From: Bacteroidota bacterium
GTDB taxonomy: Bacteria > Bacteroidota > Bacteroidia > Bacteroidales > Bacteroidaceae
Reading direction: 5' to 3'
DNA length: 9,395 nucleotides
NCBI GenBank assembly: GCA_023458215.1
Contig: JAEXAJ010000179.1
Span: 1-9,395 of the forward strand
Shown here: positions 7,726 through 9,395 of the stretch, piece after piece
Position numbering within the stretch: position 1 is the stretch's first letter
How the letters are laid out: every line of letters starts with the position of its first letter
The notes under the pieces: model-generated
What the model was told of the DNA's origin: nothing
Database searches by the model: none
What the model saw: only the letters and a program-made list of their open reading frames with translations
Program-made: the position numbers and the translations under genes

Positions 7726-7757
7726 CAAACATAAGCGTTTTTCTATAAATGAGCAAA
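7726..7757 (-). promoter_or_regulatory. Invertible promoter, facing left in this orientation
   Basis: On the minus strand TTTG (plus 7754-7757) is followed after exactly 20 bp by TATGTTTG (plus 7726-7733), a perfect match to the Bacteroides -33/-7 consensus and the best in the right half of the window. The -7 box ends 12 bp inside the left inversion site, and transcription would start at about 7718-7722. As drawn it reads out through the site at 7687-7713 toward the antiporter gene, 444 bp away. After inversion it would sit just inside the right site and read into the lipoprotein gene, with a leader of roughly 150 nt. The half-arm TTTCCGT at 7718-7724 overlaps the expected start point, so bound recombinase might block it. 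Confidence 0.75.
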
Positions 7758-7900
7758 TAAAGATGAGATTTTTTTAAAATAAATCAAAAAAACGCCACTA
7801 AAAGTCGCTTTTAAATAATGAATCTATATGTGCGCTGGATGAATGGAAAACAAACGCTTTATCTTATTTACATATTAAAAAATATATAAACCGTATTGAT

Positions 7901-8848
7901 ATGAAAGAGATTACTTTACAAAAGATGCTGTCAACTATTATTGGAGAGCTTTGTGAAAATGGAAAATGGGGAACTGCCCATATTTATCAAACCACTTTGA
8001 ATGTATTTTCTACATTCAATAATTATCAAAATTTGCCGTTTAGGAAATTAACTCCTGCACTTCTAAAACAATTTGAAGTTTACCTGAGGCAAAGGGATTG
8101 TAGCTGGAATACAGTTTCTACTTATATGAAAACACTCCGTTCTTGCTACAACCGGGCTGTAGATTTGAGATATGCACATTATGTCCCTAGGTTGTTTGAA
8201 CACGTATATACAGGTACACGTGCTGATAAAAAGAGAGCACTAGAGGCTTCGGATATGGGTGGACTAATTCGTGGAGCTAAAAAAGATTTGTCAAAAAGCA
8301 CATCACCTTCAAGTTTGCAGAAGACCAAAATGCTGTTTGTCCTTATGTTCTTATTGCGTGGACTTCCTTTTGTCGATTTGGCCTATTTACGCAAAAAGGA
8401 TTTGCAAGGAAATGTTTTGGTTTACCGGCGTCGCAAAACAGGACGCATATTAACTGTAGTTCTATCTTCTGAAGCTATGCAGTTGGTTCGTATAATGGCT
8501 GATAAGAATAATAATTCTCCTTATTTATTCCCTATATTACATAGCAAAGAGGGGTCTGAGGCTGCTTACCGTGAATATCAGTCGGCATTGCGTAGCTTTA
8601 ATTATCAATTGTCAGCCTTAAAAGAAAAAACAGGCATGGAGTCGCATCTCAGTACCTATACAGCACGCCATACGTGGGCGACTATGGCGTATTATTGCGA
8701 AATTCATCCTGGTATTATATCAGAAGCTATGGGACATTCATCTATCAGCGTTACAGAAACTTATCTGAAACCTTTCCATGATAAGAAAATAGACGATGCA
8801 AACCAAATAGTAATATCTTTTGTAAAAGATGCGATAAACACAAAATAG
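7901..8848 (+). CDS. Tyrosine site-specific recombinase (DNA invertase)
   Basis: A 315-residue tyrosine recombinase of the Bacteroides type. Residues about 1-105 form the SAM-like core-binding domain, with WNTVSTYMKTLRSCYNRAV at 69-87. Residues about 112-305 form the catalytic domain. The visible catalytic set is Arg153 (LLRGLPFVDL), Lys179 (RRRKTGR), Arg256 (YTARHTWAT), His279 (MGHSS) and nucleophile Tyr288 (TETYL). The His of the usual HxxR box is Tyr253 here, a variation I recall in Bacteroidetes members of the family. Length and completeness point to an active enzyme. It lies wholly between two inverted crossover sites and is the obvious candidate to recombine them. The ATG at 7901 is preceded by an A/T-rich stretch and no Shine-Dalgarno, as is normal for Bacteroides. 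It points toward the lipoprotein gene as drawn and away from it after inversion. No clear promoter of its own was found. Confidence 0.92.
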   Translation: MKEITLQKMLSTIIGELCENGKWGTAHIYQTTLNVFSTFNNYQNLPFRKLTPALLKQFEVYLRQRDCSWNTVSTYMKTLRSCYNRAVDLRYAHYVPRLFEHVYTGTRADKKRALEASDMGGLIRGAKKDLSKSTSPSSLQKTKMLFVLMFLLRGLPFVDLAYLRKKDLQGNVLVYRRRKTGRILTVVLSSEAMQLVRIMADKNNNSPYLFPILHSKEGSEAAYREYQSALRSFNYQLSALKEKTGMESHLSTYTARHTWATMAYYCEIHPGIISEAMGHSSISVTETYLKPFHDKKIDDANQIVISFVKDAINTK

Positions 8849-9169
8849 AAAACAGCAGAATATAGTATCTATAAAACTAGACTTGTCATCTGTTTTTTCT
8901 TTCTTCAAATAATAGACTTGGAGGAGCGGATGCTTATTGACTTTTGAGTTGGCGTTGACTCTGTAATAGCAGTCTGTAAATGAATGGTTTAAAATTATGC
9001 TTTGAATCCTTTTTTAATATACCGTTCCCTTTTCGCTTAGAATGCCTGTCGTTATTTCGCTTTTAAATCATAATCTTCTTTTTTGATGAGTGCACAGTCG
9101 CTCATCTTTACATATTTGGCTTACTTTATTAAAAACAATACTGCCTTGCATCGACTCATTTTAATCGTT
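8849..9169. other. Non-coding right end of the invertible segment
   Basis: This stretch of 321 bp separates the recombinase stop from the right inversion site and carries no supportable gene. It contains a small hairpin at 9085-9106. It also contains a weak rightward -7-like sequence, CATATTTG at 9111-9118, whose nearest upstream TTTG (9082-9085) is 25 bp away. That spacing is too long for a convincing promoter, so the lipoprotein gene probably lacks a strong promoter in this orientation. Confidence 0.6.
9085..9106 (+). terminator. Possible weak terminator after recombinase gene
   Basis: GATGAG (9085-9090) and CTCATC (9101-9106) can form a 6-bp stem with a 10-nt loop, followed by TTTACATATTT. 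The stem is short and the U-run interrupted, so termination would be inefficient at best. If real, it would limit read-through from the recombinase into the lipoprotein gene in the inferred OFF orientation. Confidence 0.25.
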
Positions 9170-9196
9170 TTCCGTTACCTGCAAAGTAACGGAAAG
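9170..9196 (-). repeat. Right inversion (crossover) site
   Basis: The arms TTCCGTTAC (9170-9178) and GTAACGGAA (9186-9194) flank the core CTGCAAA (9179-9185), the reverse complement of the left core, plus AG outside. The match to the left site is 27 of 27 in inverted orientation and stops abruptly on both sides, as expected of a recombination site and not of a longer duplicated region. Because the core is asymmetric, productive recombination between the two sites inverts the DNA between them and does not delete it. Confidence 0.9.
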
Positions 9197-9313
9197 AACG
9201 TAAAACAATGCAAATAGAAAATGGCGTATTAACGTGAAAAACTATGAATTGTTGCAAGGCATCTTGAAACAGAGTGTTTAATAATATATTATTAATGTAA
9301 TTTAAAAACAATT
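9197..9313 (+). promoter_or_regulatory. Fixed 5' leader of the lipoprotein gene with palindrome
   Basis: These 117 bp between the right inversion site and the lipoprotein ATG stay in place when the segment flips, so they would be the constant part of its 5' untranslated region. They contain no TTTG/TAnnTTTG promoter. An 18-bp perfect palindrome, TTAATAATATATTATTAA, lies at 9278-9295, ending 18 bp before the start codon. It could be a protein-binding site or a weak hairpin. The A-rich stretch TTTAAAAACAATT just before the ATG fits Bacteroides translation starts. Confidence 0.55.
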
Positions 9314-9395
9314 ATGAGAAAAAGATTTGTTAAAGTGGTGCTTTTTGGAGCATTGGCACTCGCTACCACGACGTCTTTCATCAGCTGCAAAGACT
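9314..9395 (+). CDS. Surface lipoprotein, N-terminal fragment (cut by window end)
   Basis: Only 27 codons are present and the frame is open at the window edge. They encode a complete type II (lipoprotein) signal: basic MRKRFVK, hydrophobic VVLFGALALA, then TTTSFIS and the acylated Cys25 followed by Lys-Asp. The charged residue at +2/+3 fits Bacteroides surface-exported lipoproteins only loosely. From memory this leader closely resembles those of the phase-variable S-layer-like lipoproteins of B. thetaiotaomicron (BT1927 type); no search was run. The gene starts 117 bp outside an inversion site and lacks a fixed promoter, so its expression is inferred to depend on segment orientation. In the orientation shown it should be largely silent. 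Confidence 0.8.
   Translation, partial: MRKRFVKVVLFGALALATTTSFISCKD

Larger units (their letters stand above)
7687..9196. mobile_element. Invertible DNA segment (phase switch) carrying its own recombinase
   Basis: Two perfect 27-bp inverted sites bound a segment of 1,456 bp (7714-9169). It contains one tyrosine recombinase gene, an outward-facing consensus promoter at its left end and a non-coding right end. The element is bounded by crossover sites and flanked by ordinary chromosomal genes. No target duplication, transposase or transfer gene is seen, so it is read as a site-specific inversion switch and not a transposon or integrated island. Inversion would move the promoter from facing the antiporter side to facing the lipoprotein gene at 9314. 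The base composition is more AT-rich than parC. Inversion itself is inferred; it is not visible in a single sequence. Confidence 0.85.

Noticed and set aside
8980..9066. 28-codon open frame starting MNGLKLCFESFF on the plus strand
   Set aside because: It is very short, hydrophobic and Phe-rich as expected from T-rich DNA, with no ribosome-binding or promoter signal, so it is not supportable as a gene.
9082..9118. Possible rightward promoter (TTTG at 9082, CATATTTG at 9111) for the lipoprotein
   Set aside because: The spacing is 25 bp, against 19-22 bp for the other promoters here, and the first base of the -7 box mismatches. It is much weaker than the promoter at 7726-7757.
7687..9196. Reading the element as an integrative element or insertion sequence
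   Set aside because: It has a single tyrosine recombinase, no transposase, no transfer or cargo genes and no target-site duplication. The inverted asymmetric cores predict inversion, not excision.

Overview
The window looks like chromosomal DNA of a Bacteroides species. Three sites match the Bacteroides -33/-7 promoter consensus (TTTG, then TAnnTTTG). Shine-Dalgarno sequences are largely absent. The proteins (a ParC-type topoisomerase, a DUF3316-like envelope protein, an S41 lipoprotein peptidase, a SAM-like/tyrosine recombinase and an SPII lipoprotein beginning MRKRFVKVV) are of Bacteroidales type. The species cannot be named from the sequence alone.

Bases 1-4900 are a housekeeping block read leftward. 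parC (topoisomerase IV subunit A) is followed 18 bp later by a DUF3316-like secreted protein and 55 bp after that by an S41 lipoprotein peptidase. A tRNA-Leu(UAG) with its own promoter follows and runs off the left edge. Bases 4807-5088 hold the parC promoter and a large imperfect hairpin made of two opposed arrays of a GTGATAAN octamer. Bases 5089-7275 encode a leftward CPA2-type cation/H+ antiporter fused to a stress-protein-like cytoplasmic tail.

Bases 7276-9395 are the most interesting part and have the architecture of a DNA-inversion switch. Two perfect 27-bp sites (7687-7713 and 9170-9196) lie in inverted orientation. Each has 9-bp palindromic arms (TTCCGTTAC and GTAACGGAA) around an asymmetric 7-bp core (TTTGCAG in one, its complement CTGCAAA in the other), the layout of a tyrosine-recombinase crossover site. 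The 1.46-kb segment between them carries a tyrosine recombinase gene (7901-8848). At its left end is a consensus promoter (TTTG, 20 bp, TATGTTTG) that points outward to the left. Outside the right site, 117 bp away, starts a surface lipoprotein gene (9314, cut by the window end) with no comparable promoter.

In the orientation shown, the promoter reads away from the lipoprotein (inferred OFF) and toward the antiporter gene. Inversion would place the promoter directly upstream of the lipoprotein (inferred ON) and reverse the recombinase gene. This matches the known theme of phase-variable Bacteroides surface proteins under Tsr-type recombinases. The recombinase lying inside the invertible segment, as hin does in Salmonella, and the possible reciprocal effect on an ion antiporter are the points most worth testing.
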